Assembly: GCA_951640165.1 (NCBI GenBank)
Contig: OX621245.1
Coordinates: forward strand, 16,360,330-16,424,329
From: Pseudoips prasinana
Lineage: Eukaryota; Arthropoda; Insecta; Lepidoptera; Nolidae
Reading direction: 5' to 3'
DNA length: 64,000 nt
The notes under the pieces are model-generated. The model saw nothing but the letters and a program-made list of their open reading frames with translations, searched no databases and was not told the origin of the DNA. The position numbers and the translations under genes were made by a program. Shown here one piece after another: positions 1 to 11,217 of the stretch (position 1 is its first letter; each line of letters begins with the position of its first letter).

Positions 1-70
1 CCTGCTCCGTCTGCGAACGGGATCGGCTCGCTCCCGATCGCCCTCGGCTGCCTCCTTCTGGAGCATGACT
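1..70 (-). mobile_element. R1-clade LINE fragment (3' part of ORF2), cut by window edge
   Basis: The first ~70 bases match, in the same orientation, the stretch at about 48470-48540 that encodes the Arg-rich C-terminus of the R1-clade ORF2 (shared run around gggatcggctcg). The similarity stops abruptly near base 70, which looks like the 5'-truncation point of a minus-strand copy whose 3' end lies outside the window. Confidence 0.75.
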
Positions 71-950
71 CATTATAATAGCCTATGTGCTAAGTTAGGA
101 TATAATAGTCTCCATTCCAAATTAAACTCTGCCGTTCGTATTAAAACATATTAATTATCGGCTATGTGAATAAAATACCTTGCAATTTTAATTATTATTT
201 TAAGTTTTCAGTAAACAGTAGTCCGCTTCACTGTAATTAGGAAACAGCCTATTTATGAATTATATAGTCGTTCGTAGAATTCTGTTTTTCATTCAAAGGC
301 AAAAATAATATCAGTGTTATAATGGTATTAAAACGTGCTGAACAGCATATTCTTGCTCAAAAAGAAGCCTGGAAGCAAAACAATGCTAAGAATTACATTG
401 TAATGAAGTAAAATATGTAGTAATAAAGGGGCTAATTATATACTGGTAGGAGGTTGTGGCGGCACCTCATTTCTTATGCATTCAGCGCGCCTTAATGCCT
501 TCATTGCCAGTTTAAAGTATTAAGCAAACTTTGAAGCTGAAGAACGTTCCAGTCAGATTTGACTAAGTGGCCAAGTACAAAATTGTTCAGGAAATAATAA
601 AAAGCAAAAAATAATACTCCCTCTTTGATGAATTGACAAGAAACAAATCGGATCACATTTTCTTACCAAATTGACATGGAGACTGTTATGCATGGTATAT
701 TCGATCCTCTATTCGATTCTGCAAAGTATTATACGGAGATGTTGGTATATGTTGTTTGCTATTAATTATTTAGAGATTAATTTCGCCACGTTGTGTCAGA
801 ATCGGGTTAATTAACGTTACATAGATAGGTAAATCAATGAGTAGGTATTCGTAGCTACCAACATATGTATCTACTTTAATATTTTAATTAGGGTATTGAG
901 TTAACCCAACAATTGTCTTCATATTTCATTACTATATATGTATACATATA
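71..950. other. AT-rich intergenic DNA, nothing recognised
   Basis: I see no coding region longer than chance, no RNA gene and no clear repeat here. Composition is strongly AT-rich, typical of the unoccupied background of this window. Confidence 0.6.
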
Positions 951-1145
951 ATGACTGTCTCGTCGGTCTAGGGGTAGCGTGTTCACCCGAAGAGGTCCAA
1001 GTGGGGACTTTTCTGTAAAAAGAAAAATATCTTAGCATCAGCCCGAAGTCTGGGAGTTGGCGGTACCTATTATACCCCAGACCCCTTTCCGGTCGTATCG
1101 CTATAAGTCCCATTGGATCATTAGAGTGATGGAAATTCTATTCTA
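951..1145 (+). repeat. tRNA-headed SINE, family C
   Basis: Starts with a tRNA-like head (ctgtctcgtcggtctagg, A-box-like) and continues into a body containing agcccgaagtctgggagttg and ccggtcgtatcgct. The same body occurs in reverse orientation at 36290-36540. The internal tRNA B box is poorly kept. The small ORF on the minus strand over it is not a gene. Confidence 0.7.
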
Positions 1146-1478
1146 TTCCAAATACAGGAGCACTTTCTAGTGCTTATAAATAAATAACAGATTAGCCAAT
1201 ATAAGTTTTTTAGTGTATGATATATTTATTAACAAACTTTTATTTGTGAAGTCATATTCATTATTTGGCATGCAATATATTTAGAAGACAGTTCCTTTAT
1301 AATCGTATCCGCTTAAAGGTCATCCGGAAGAGATCAGTGAAGGCAATAAGACCATAAGCAATATAACATACAACGGGCATGTATGTACCTAGATTGTGTC
1401 CTGTATATCCAATGTATTTTTCCCGTTTGAGTGTGTACAGTAAAGAGTATTCTATCTACTCTAGTAACACAAAAGGTA

Positions 1479-1606
1479 CACTAAGAGCCGATTTCAACGT
1501 TAAAATTAAACCCGATCAATTGACGCTAAATTCGGTTCAGCGTCCTGTAGCTGAGTTTAACGTCCATTGGTCGCGTTTAATTTTAACGTGAAATCGGCTC
1601 TAAGTG
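1479..1606. repeat. Fold-back MITE-like inverted repeat, 128 bp
   Basis: Begins cactaagagccgatttca and ends with the near-complement tgaaatcggctctaagtg. The outer ~33 bases pair almost perfectly and the inner part pairs at roughly three quarters of positions, so the whole unit is one imperfect palindrome. It has no coding capacity; a non-autonomous fold-back element is the likely nature. Confidence 0.75.
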
Positions 1607-1650
1607 ACTCAAGCGCATGACAACCTATTTTTATATTGAGCGCGTTTACG

Positions 1651-2446
1651 TTACATACTCCAAATATTACGGCCACCAAGAGCTCTGCTCTAGCTTGTTT
1701 GCCATCTTTTATAAAATCTAGAGTATTTTATAAAAGATAGCAAACAAGCTACAGTTACATACTCCAAATATTACGGCCACCAAGAGCTCTGCTCTAGCTT
1801 GTTTGCCATCTTTTATAAAATCTAGAGTATTTTATAAAAGATGGCAAACAAGCTACAGTTACATACTCCAAATATTACGGCCACCAAGAGCTCTGCTCTA
1901 GCTTGTTTGCCATCTTTTATAAAATCTAGAGTATTTTATAAAAGATAGCAAACAAGCTACAGTTACATACTCCAAATATTACGGCCACCAAGAGCTCTGC
2001 TCTAGCTTGTTTGCCATCTTTTATAAAATCTAGAGTATTTTATAAAAGATGGCAAACAAGCTACAGTTACATACTCCAAATATTACGGCCACCGAGAGCT
2101 CTGCTCTAGCTTGTTTGCCATCTTTTATAAAATCTAGAGTATTTTATAAAAGATAGCAAACAAGCTACAGTTACATACTCCAAATATTACGGCCACCAAG
2201 AGCTCTGCTCTAGCTTGTTTGCCATCTTTTATAAAATCTAGAGTATTTTATAAAAGATAGCAAACAAGCTACAGTTACATACTCCAAATATTACGGCCAC
2301 CAAGAGCTCTGCTCTAGCTTGTTTGCCATCTTTTATAAAATCTAGAGTATTTTATAAAAGATGGCAAACAAGCTACAGTTACATACTCCAAATATTACGG
2401 CCACCAAGAGCTCTGCTCTAGCTTGTTTGCCATCTTTTATAAAATA
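1651..2446 (+). repeat. Tandem array of 104-bp units, each with a hairpin
   Basis: The start ttacatactccaaatatt recurs at 1651, 1755, 1859, 1963, 2067, 2171, 2275 and 2379, always 104 bases apart: seven full units and one partial. Every full unit holds an inverted repeat with 26-base arms (agcttgtttgccatc...) around the 7-base loop ctagagt. Units differ mainly at one base of the right arm (gatagc or gatggc), in the order A,G,A,G,A,A,G, hinting at expansion of a 208-bp dimer. It is a young minisatellite; no coding function. Confidence 0.95.
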
Positions 2447-2449
2447 CTC

Positions 2450-3283
2450 TAGTAAAACGCGGCTTAATGAGTGTCTCCGACCTGAGATTCATTTATAAGT
2501 ACTAATCCGTGGGTGGTTAAACAAGCATAATTACTTCATAAGTGTAACCACATCACAGGTACAATTTAACAAAATGTAAACCAAAACCAGCCTTACTGTA
2601 AGTTTTACATATTATGTATCCTTTACAGGGGTGCATATATTTAAGTACAAATTGAACGAATTGATGAAACTGTACCAACAAACCTTCTTATCTCCTTGGC
2701 TCGACCGTTCTTACAAGATTGAGAAAGATAGTAAAAGAAATTCATGTTATTATTTGTTAGAGAAATCCGGGGTTCATTTTCGTCATAAGATGAATGTAAG
2801 AAGAAATATGAACGCACTTTTGATGTAAAATTATAAGAGTTATGGAATGAATTGAAATAAAATAAAATTCCTGCGATTTGTGATACTGTGCAAATAATAT
2901 AAAATATTTATTTCCAAAGCCCGATTGTTATCAAGTTACTTTTATAACGAACGGAGAAGTATTCATAGTAACAAAGAGTCATTTTTAGAGACAATTGAAA
3001 TAAAATGAAAAATGTTTTCATTTCCATGTGAATAAAAAACATTTTTGTTAAAACAAGTTTCCAAAATTTAGAAAACTTCATCAGTAGTGCTTTTATATAT
3101 CTATGTGGAACCTAGTATCGGAGACGAACTGTAAAGTTTAGGTTTAAAGGCCAATTAGGTTTAAGTGTCTCTTAATAAGTAAATGCTTGTGTTTATTCGT
3201 GTTTTGTGGTAATGAAATTAAAAATAAAATTGTTAATTTCGCATAGAATTCCTCCTAAATTTTGTCTGGATTTAATTTTAGAC
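2450..3283. other. AT-rich intergenic DNA
   Basis: Only a 65-codon open frame at 2631-2828 is present; its composition (Lys/Asn/Tyr-rich) and lack of recognisable motif suggest chance. Nothing else recognised. Confidence 0.55.
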
Positions 3284-3349
3284 TCACATCAGCCGAAAGA
3301 CGTCCACTGTTGGCCTCCCCCAAAGATCTCCACAATCGCCGGTGTTGAG
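3284..3349 (-). repeat. LINE 3'-tail fragment, minus strand
   Basis: Read on the minus strand it ends with gtggacgtctttcggctgat, a form of the tail seen on the CR1-like repeats at 7.1, 9.3 and 13.5 kb (gggaggcttttgtccagcag...). It is joined head-on to an unrelated RT fragment on the plus strand. Confidence 0.55.
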
Positions 3350-3568
3350 ATCCGCAGGCGAACCAAAGTAACCGACATAGCCGTAAGAATTGCCAAGCTG
3401 AAGTGGCAGTGGGCAGGGCACATAGCTCGTAGAGCCGACGGCCGCTGGGGCAGAAGACCCCGAACCGGAAAACGCAGCGTGGCCAGACCCCCTACAAGAT
3501 GGACCGATGATCTTGTGCGGGTCGCTGGAAATCGCTGGATGCGGATAGCGCAGGACCGGCAATTTTAG
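3350..3568 (+). pseudogene. C-terminal fragment of a LINE reverse transcriptase polyprotein
   Basis: The last ~73 codons of the open frame ending at 3568 read as a very common insect LINE C-terminus, with LKWQWAGHIARR, GRPRTGKR-like and ARPPTRWTDDLVRVAGNRWM segments and a final AQDR. In complete elements this follows the endonuclease-RT core and is found in RTE-type and related LINEs. Everything upstream is missing, so this is a 5'-truncated dead copy, not a gene. The frame runs into the neighbouring tail fragment by chance. Confidence 0.8.
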
Positions 3569-5192
3569 ACTAGTCAAAGTAAATAAATAATAATATGTAC
3601 TATAACTGAAATACCTGGAGTATAAGAATAAATAATATATTGTTTCCCTTCTGGGTAATGTTGCAGTTAATTTCGGTGTTAAGTTTAATGATGTACCCAC
3701 CTTAAGACACAAGGAGTCATGGCTCACAAAGGGGGACTTTTTCTCCCTTCGAATAGCAATTGGGAAGTGTTAATGGCCCGGTATTAGTACCATGCTTATG
3801 AGTTTCATTAGCACTGAAGCCGCGAAAGATTCATGTAAGAACGTGCCTTTATTATAAGCGACGTGATTGTTTTGAAAATTGCTTCATACGGCACACCTAT
3901 TGAGTTTACGTGCGTGTTATTGTTCTGAGCATACATTTAATACCCTAATTACTTTCTGGTGTAATAGACATACTTTAAATGTACTTAATTGTTGTTGAGA
4001 TGGTGTTCTGCGTTAACATTCATATAAAGACATGTATTGTCTTTTCCAGTATGTTTTATACATGTTATGAATGTCACCGCCGTTCTACAGCCATACCTGC
4101 CTGAATCACTTACTGAATCTATCTAAATGTGGAGCTTTTCTAGATGGCTTCCGTGCCTCTTCGGTTTAAGCCTGTGCACTGAAACGATGACCAGGACATT
4201 TGTGGAACTCATATCTGAGAGATAGATTTTCATTAGGCAAGGCGATATCAGCCAGACTCTTTTTGAGTATCAATAGAGTTATTACCACGATATAAAATAT
4301 TTTTTCCTTGATATATCGATACTTAAACAATCGATTTTACAACGCCATCGAATCATATAAATGTCAATTGTGAAAAACATTCATTTACCTGTCCCAAGTT
4401 TCATAATTTATGTTTGGGTTTTACAAGGAAAACAAGCGGAGCTCGAATATAAGATTAGATATCGTAGATTTGGCTTTATAAGATTATCATTTTAACGTCA
4501 AACAAACAGCTTGACAAAATATATTGGTGCCGTTCCAAACTACAAAAGTAATAAAAACCGTTACCATCTAAAATATTTATGAATTATTCAAAAATATCGC
4601 GTGTTTATTGTTAGTTAGTAACTAGTAGCTATATGAATCCTAGCATGATAAATGGTTTCAAAACTGCAGCAAAACATGGCTGAACTTCACATAACAAACA
4701 CTTTAGAAACTACCAATAGACAATATATCGACAGAAGCAGATTCGATATCATTCTCCGAAACAAACAGCGATACATAACAACCACATAATCGATTCCACA
4801 AACGATTTTAATTCGTATAAATTGGGCAAAGCTGCTTTATAATAGATTTAGCCGGCTTTGCGACAACTGTATATTGGGATTGCGGCTATGCAAAACTGAT
4901 ACAGTTGCCAATTAGTCAGCTTTTGTAGCCACACAGAACTAAATTAATACGCTGTCGTAATAAAAAGAAGTTTAAAACTTAGGAGTAGATCGAAGCAGCA
5001 AATAAGTTGTTTACTTTTACAACACTTTCAAGGCACTCTAGCTCTAACTAGTCCATCAGTGATCGGTTTCAAGTTTAAGCAAATGGTTAGGTTCTGGCTG
5101 TAGTTGACAAACAATAGTCGTTAAGCTATATTACAGGCCTACTAGACAGTTTGACCCTGACACTAGGGTATAGACAGTACTAGAAGTACTAA
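3569..5192. other. AT-rich intergenic DNA, nothing recognised
   Basis: No supported gene or repeat found over 1.6 kb. No significant open frame on either strand apart from the antisense shadow at 3284-3727. Confidence 0.5.
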
Positions 5193-5511
5193 CAACTCTT
5201 ATGGATACTTTTTTTAAGGCAGGAGGAGTGCCTACGCTTGTCAACCGCAAAAAGTGTATGCGGGCGGGTATGTCGGACTCGCACTGCTAAACCTAACCTG
5301 CCGTGAACTTGGCGCCTGATGGGGCGAGCCCCAGTAACGCGGGTATGTTGCTCCGGTGCTCCCCTTTTGCTCCATGTCCCAGATGGTCGGGTCACGTACT
5401 CTGGGAGGGCTTGGATTGCCCTCCCTTACACTCCTGCCAGTCCGGTACACCGACTGCGCCACAAACAGATCGCTGTCTTCCCGGAGCTTCTTTCAACTTT
5501 TATGGATACTT
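5193..5511 (-). mobile_element. 5'-truncated R1-clade LINE 3' UTR with target duplication
   Basis: The segment 5211-5493 matches the 3' UTR of the R1-clade element at 48072-48440 (shared landmarks: ccgcaaaaagtgt, gccatgtcccagatggtcgg-like, gactgcgccac). The minus-strand copy ends in a short A-run (Ts at 5209-5215). It is bounded by an 18-bp target-site duplication, caactcttatggatactt at 5193-5210 and caacttttatggatactt at 5494-5511, one mismatch. The overlapping small ORFs on both strands are non-functional. Confidence 0.9.
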
Positions 5512-7112
5512 ATCTTAGTAAAAGTTTGTGAAGAAATGCAACAAATGCTGGTATCTATTAATCCATTCAAATGTATGTTCCTCATTGGATGGAATGTTTA
5601 CTTTAGTTTGTAACCAATGGTGAAAAAGCTGGGAGTACCTGAGAGATATGGAGTTAGGCGCAGGGAGCGCCAGTACGCATAATTTCTTGAACAATTATTG
5701 AAACATGGAGTTAGTTCTCCTAGATCACTACACTTCATACACTAAGGTATCTACTACCCATATAATAAAGTTAAGTAAAACCACTTTCTCATTCATTTTA
5801 GTTCCTTGTTTAGACAGTCAGCAACTGCCACTGCTGACGGCCCCGCGTGAAAGGAACACATAAATCTATCAGGGCTGAAACGTAGTGAATTAGACACATA
5901 AATTTTGTCAGTGAGAGCTGTTACTTTGCCTAATAAAAAGTTCACCTGTGACGCATGACCGCATAGAACATAAGGCAAAATTTTGAATATAATGTAGTTT
6001 ATATATTAATTCAATGTTATAGATTTAGTAACTCACATTTATACAAAAAAAGTGTCTACAAGAGAACTTGGTTTTCAACGCGCTCGCGTAATTTATGTAT
6101 AACGGCGCAAATGCCAATTTATTGCTGAGTAATGGCACCGTTTGGAGATCTGCAAATGGGCTAGTCGAGTAAGAAGAGAAATGGTTCGAAATGTACGCTG
6201 CTAAATGTATTTATAATTTATTTATCGGCCATGCTACAAATCCGAATTGTTATGGCAAGAATTGTTCTATTCAAGGCAACCCAGGCCTTCGTGTTGAGTA
6301 ATGAACAGTACATGATAAAGATATTGTTTACTCTACAATTTTATCATTTTCAGCTCTTCAAGATATTTAATAATGTTAAAATATTCATTGAGAACGTCGT
6401 GAATATAAACGTCCTAATGCCACGGAAATTGAAGTATGGTTATTAGTTACAAAACTCTGTCTAACTTATTCCATTTACCATATTTAGTTCTACAAATACC
6501 GATAGAGATAATTTTAGTAAATCACCATACTGTAGCCAAATTGGGGATATCGTATCATCGGGCGATGTGCGACAAATGGTATTAGTTCAGTGCATTAACG
6601 CAAATCGCGCCGGAGTTAGGTATCAGTTAACAAAACAACTTTGCCTAATATTTTATGAGTCAATTTGGCTCCGAATTACATAATACTCAAGCATAGGTAG
6701 GTTTACTGGTTATTTCATGGTTCTTCACTATTGACCACCGGTTGCAGAAGGTAAAAGTATGTAACGTTGTTTTTTTTTATCCATGAGCTTACGCTTGGGC
6801 ACCATATCATATCATGGTAAGCACAGATCTTAGATGTTCTGCTTGCGTGTATAGGTTTACTTTCTGACCCTAAATAAATTTGTGCTGTGTTTTAAAATAC
6901 CTTGGTCATGGTCATTAGGTATTCTTCTGATTGAGTGTGCGTATAATGAATAAGGAATTGAAATGCCTTTTATTAACACTTGACATGCATTTTGATAACA
7001 TCGGTCATATTGAAACTAGGGAATGGAATCTAACGAAGCTAATTTCAAACACTTACAATAGCTGTATCATCTAAAAATTTTGCAAATGAAGTGGTTTTGA
7101 ACATATCAGAAT
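5512..7112. other. AT-rich intergenic DNA
   Basis: Small open frames (for example 6231-6446) have no recognisable motif and background composition. No RNA gene or repeat recognised. Confidence 0.5.
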
Positions 7113-7255
7113 AAACCTATCTCATCCCGTGGGAGGCGTAGAAGTTTGGGTATTCTTTCTGGGTAGTATGACATGGCATATCCTCCTCAAGATGATTCTT
7201 GGGGGAGGCTTTTGTCCAGCTGTGGACTTCTTTCGGCTGTTATGATGAGTGGTTT
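7113..7255 (+). repeat. CR1-like LINE tail, copy 1
   Basis: Contains the landmarks ctcatcccgtgggaggcgta, tggcatatcctcctcaagat and gggggaggcttttgtccagc, ending near atgatgag. Three further copies lie at 9.2-9.8 and 13.5 kb. Such tails ending in GATGAT runs close many lepidopteran non-LTR elements; the exact family is not determined here. Confidence 0.7.
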
Positions 7256-7399
7256 TGATAGAACTACAATAATTTGCTACCATTGAACTGTTCTAATGAT
7301 ATAAATGCAATTTGAATAGCAGAACTTTTTAATGGCTAGTATAGTTCTTTCGTGAAATTTGTACTCAATTGATTTGTTTTAACGAATCTAGTCCAATTT

Positions 7400-7453
7400 A
7401 ACAACTGATCCTAGTCAGCAAGTGTAAGTACTTGCTGACTAGGATCAGTTGTT
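7400..7453. repeat. Perfect 24-bp-stem hairpin
   Basis: Left arm aacaactgatcctagtcagc (7400 on) through aagt pairs perfectly with acttgctgactaggatcagt... ending at 7453; loop gtaagt. Flanks pair weakly. It could be the core of a MITE or, less likely, a small-RNA precursor. Confidence 0.8.
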
Positions 7454-7557
7454 GTTGAACTAGAACTCTTCGATGGCTACTAGGAAATTCATTTAGATCG
7501 TTCGTCGACGTTAACGAATACATTAAATGGTTAAAAATTAAACACAAGTAGAACAAG

Positions 7558-8050
7558 TCAATTATGAATTACGGAATACAATATGGGTATATCGGTTTTG
7601 CCGTATTTTACTAACGTCGTGGACGCTCTGCCATAGGAGAAAGCGATGTAATAGTTCAAAAAGATCATTGTTTTAGCCGGTCGTCCAGGTGTTTTGTTTT
7701 GCAGACGAAAAAACATATGTTTTCTTTTTAAAAAATAATAATGGTCTAGACTTTTCTCCACCGCTACGACCTGAAAACGAAATTACAATCAATTACTTAA
7801 AAAATATTATCACACCCATCTCGTAAAAAAATCAAGGCGCCTCTCAGATCATTAACTTACAAGATTAGAGTTAGCAAAATACTTATATGTAATTAATTGA
7901 TGGTATTATAAATGATGAATTATTATTATTTTATAAAATGTAATATTTTTAATGGTGATATTTAGCAAAATTAAGAAAATAAAGATCCATAACTGAGATT
8001 TTGGTTAACAAATTTAAAAAAATTTTTATATAATGTTATTAAAATATGCA
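7558..8050. other. Intergenic, no supported feature
   Basis: A 67-codon minus-strand open frame at 7558-7761 has no recognisable motif; the remainder is very AT-rich. Confidence 0.45.
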
Positions 8051-8054
8051 TAAA

Positions 8055-8122
8055 AAATTTACTACGTCGAATAACCTGTTATACATTAATATGTATAACA
8101 GGTTATTCGACGTAGTAAATTT
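8055..8122. repeat. Perfect palindrome A, 32-bp arms
   Basis: Arms of 32 bases (aaatttactacgtcgaataa...) pair perfectly around the 4-base centre taat. It ends two bases before a second, longer palindrome. No coding capacity. Confidence 0.9.
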
Positions 8123-8124
8123 GT

Positions 8125-8246
8125 GCGGCATCGTCACTATGTACTTACTTAGTGTTAGAGCCGTTTAAAAAGTGAGATCGATATAATTATCGATCTCACT
8201 TTTTAAACGGCTCTAACACTAAGTAAGTACATAGTGACGATGCCGC
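8125..8246. repeat. Near-perfect palindrome B, about 58-bp arms
   Basis: Runs from gcggcatcgtcactatg to catagtgacgatgccgc with only the central ~6 bases (ataatt) unpaired. It directly follows palindrome A. Probably an unusual fold-back MITE, or one arm pair inserted beside another. Confidence 0.9.
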
Positions 8247-8281
8247 TATGTTCTGTTGCAGAAGCTGAAATGAGGATAGTA

Positions 8282-8493
8282 CAGTCAACAGCATAAGTAG
8301 ATGATTAAAATCAGACCTGAGTTTTAGAGTTTATGATGCTATTGGGTGGCAGTTTTCACCAGTTAATATTTTTTACACTTAACACTCACACACACCTTCA
8401 ACTAGATACTCTTCACCACCACACTATTTTGTAGCAATTTATGATAATTAGTATTGAATATCCGACTTTCATCATCTACTTTTGCTGTTGACT
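8282..8493. repeat. TA-flanked MITE, 212 bp
   Basis: Terminal inverted repeats cagtcaacagcataagtag and its partner (ctacttttgctgttgactg) bound the element, with TA on both sides (8280-8281, 8494-8495). The TA duplication points to a Tc1/mariner-type non-autonomous element. Confidence 0.75.
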
Positions 8494-8499
8494 GTACAA

Positions 8500-9230
8500 C
8501 TTAAATAATGACTACGAGTGAATCCATAAAGTTCGAATTCATTTGGTTCGTTTCGTCTTGATGATAGAGAGATATATAGATCTAGAACCCTCTAGGTCTA
8601 GCATGACTGCCAAATAAAATTAATTATTATAAACATAAGGAACCTGTAGTGTAATGAGCTGCAGCCAATCAGGCACAACATACCAATGCACCTTTAACTG
8701 TCTATTATTTTCTAGATGTCAAATCTACGTATTCTTTCTTTCTTTATAACTTCATATGATATTTACAGGGTAAACACTTAGAATACTTATTAAATATACA
8801 ATATTAATATTAAATTACGTTATACCCTATTAGCTTCCACACTTTCCAAAACATTTGAAACAAATCAGGAAGAGAAATTCCGCCTTAAAATTGTTTACTT
8901 ACGCAAACCCAGATTAAAGACACTGTTTACCTTAAATATAGTCAAAGTCAAGAAGCAATTTATCTCTCAAAATGAAGTTTCTAATTTTAATAGAGAGGGT
9001 CCTTAGAGGCTCACGAGATTTGGCCTTTGAGTCAGTGGTCGATTGCAAATTGCTTTTTCGAAATTTATTTGGCCCTATAATTGCCAAACAGTATACAAAT
9101 TACACAGAAAACGGCGTTTTTCTTAACCAAATAGTTACCTATCTACATAATTTTGGGGTTAAGTAAATACAATAATGTTATTTCAGGAAGTATAGTAAAT
9201 CGAATTCGCTGTAAGTATCCTACTAATTTG
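8500..9230. other. AT-rich intergenic DNA
   Basis: One 64-codon plus-strand open frame at 8972-9166 has no motif that I recognise. Nothing else supported. Confidence 0.45.
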
Positions 9231-9239
9231 CTGTGTGGT

Positions 9240-9515
9240 AAGAGGGTGAGTGACAGCGATTAATATCACAACTTTATCACCCCATCTCTTCCCGCGTGGG
9301 GCGAAGAAGTCGACCTGAAGGAATATCTACCAGAGAACGCCCAGCAACTTACTACCTGAGTACTATGACCATCATACTACGTGGCAATCGTAGTATGGTG
9401 GTCCCGCCTACCAAGCGTGGCGATTATGGCATATCCGCCTACGATGATTCTTGGGGGAGGCTTTTATCTAGCAGTGGACTTCTTACAGCTGTTATCATGA
9501 TGATTCTACTAACTG
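9240..9515 (+). repeat. CR1-like LINE tail, copy 2
   Basis: Same family as at 7113 (accccatctcttcccgcgtg, aatatctaccagagaacgcc, cgattatggcatatccgcct, gggggaggcttttatctagc) and ends in an ATGATG tract. A partial inverted pair around 9375-9405 sits inside. Confidence 0.75.
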
Positions 9516-9524
9516 TGTGATGGC

Positions 9525-9770
9525 GGTACCGAATATTAGCACCCCATTTCATTCCATGGGAGGGAGTAGAAGTCTTCCCAGGGGAATATCTACCAGCTAA
9601 CAGGCAGCATCATCCCTCTGTGTACTATTAATATTGTACTACGATCGCCAGCAAACCAGGCAAGCGTAACGATTATGACATATCGCCCTCAATGATGGAT
9701 GCCATTCCATTGTGGAGATTCATGGGAAGGCTTTTGTCTAGCAGTGGACAATGATGGCTGATATGATGAT
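9525..9770 (+). repeat. CR1-like LINE tail, copy 3
   Basis: A second copy in direct orientation immediately after the previous one, more diverged, with a short internal insertion before gggaaggcttttgtctag. Two adjacent direct copies suggest either tandem insertion or local duplication. Confidence 0.7.
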
Positions 9771-9828
9771 CCTAGCAAAATCACCTTAATGGATTTAGAT
9801 GGAATTTTCAATGCATGTAGGTTATACA

Positions 9829-10350
9829 TTTTTTATGACAAGGATGGGTGAATGCCTACCTATGTCACCCGCAAACGTGTTTGTGGGTGGGTATGTCGGA
9901 CTCACACTGACTAAACCTACATTCCTGTTGACTTTTCTTGGTACCTGACGGGAGGAGCCCCGGGAACGCGAGTATGCTGCTCCGGGCCCCCCTTTTGCGC
10001 CATGTCCCGGATGGTCAGGACACATAGCCTGGAAGGGCTCTGGATTGCCCTCCTCTAAAGGTCTCTGCACACAGCGGGCGCGGTGCGGCGGGACGGGACG
10101 GCGACGCGACACTGAGGAGTTGTAATGTACTAGATATTACGGACGACGCCACACAGAGCAGTCGCGTCGAGCGGGACCGGGCGGGACGGCTCTGTGTGGC
10201 GTCGTCCTTACAACTCCTCAGTGTCGCGTCGCCGTCCCGTCCCGCCGCGCCGCGCCCGCTGTGTGCAGAGACCTTAACGCCGCCTCCTGCCAGTTCGGCA
10301 CAGCGACTGCGCCACAAACAGATCGTAGAGGACACTTCTAATACTGCCAC
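9829..10350 (-). mobile_element. R1-clade LINE 3' UTR copy split by a MITE
   Basis: Segments 9836-10058 and 10275-10345 are collinear with 48090-48430 of the R1-clade element (shared gccatgtcccggatggtc, gactgcgccacaaac). The A-tail is short (Ts at 9830-9835). The MITE at 10059-10274 interrupts it and leaves a 3-bp taa duplication. No clear target duplication was found for the LINE copy itself. Long open frames on the minus strand arise from the GC-rich palindrome. Confidence 0.85.
10059..10274. repeat. GC-rich palindromic MITE, 216 bp, taa duplication
   Basis: Terminal inverted repeats of 67 bases starting aggtctctgcacacagcggg pair with a single mismatch. An inner 18-base stem (ggacgacgccacacagag) follows, so nearly all of it folds as one hairpin. 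It is flanked by taa on both sides and the host LINE is collinear without it. A 3-bp TWA-type duplication fits a PIF/Harbinger-type MITE. Confidence 0.85.
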
Positions 10351-10359
10351 CGCAACCCC

Positions 10360-11215
10360 GAGAATATAGGCTATGTCTAAAATAAACACACAAACTACGA
10401 CAAATAGCTATAGAATCGGTAATTCCGCGCAGCACAGCTAGTATCGAATAATCTTAAAATGAACAGCCCTCTTCTAAGTGTTACTAACGTGCGGTGAACT
10501 TAAACTTGTGCGTAGAGTTTGGGGTAAACTAATTGTGCAATCAGGTAAGGGACTGGTATTGTTTAGTTGGAAGCGAACGTTTTATACAACATGTAACTTA
10601 ATTAACGCACACCCTGAACATAGTTTGTTCAGAACCGTTTACTGAATCGATTTATATCATTTTTAATATAGGTAATTTTTTATTCCAAAATAATTAAAAC
10701 TACGGAAATTATTGTCATATTAACTCTGTACAGTCAAAACACACACAATTTAAATGGACCGTAAGTCAAAGTAATAAGACTTTTAAATCGTAGTTTTATT
10801 TGTATTCATACAAATACCAACATTCAATACAAAATATGGAAAAATAAACATTATTCCAAGAACCTTATTTAGTAAATAACAATGCATATACATGTTAAAT
10901 TAAAAAGTCAGTGTATGTATTATGATTACAACATAATATTCTAATTGTGGTGTTTGAGGGTGTGGGTTAATTACGCTGCATGTTGTATATATCAACTTAT
11001 CGGCTCTGTTCCACGTTCACGTCATATTTAAATTAGTTGGCCAATAGATCTAAGGAACAAGAGTAAAAGTTTAAAACAACAAAAAGTAACAAAACTTAGA
11101 CATGTTACAACGAATTCACAGCTTTGTAAACTTATTAAGTTTTCCACTGTTACTGGGGTGGTTTGCGATCATTTGTTTAGTGACCCTATTAGAATAAATA
11201 TGATTACGACTGAAT
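10360..11215. other. AT-rich intergenic DNA, nothing recognised
   Basis: No open frame or repeat that I can support. Confidence 0.5.
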
Positions 11216-11217
11216 AT

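Noticed and set aside
1651..2446. CRISPR-like regular repeats
   Set aside because: Whole 104-bp units repeat without variable spacers, in a eukaryotic context; this is a minisatellite.
10015..10389. 124-codon minus-strand ORF
   Set aside because: It runs across the GC-rich MITE and the R1 3' UTR, both non-coding.
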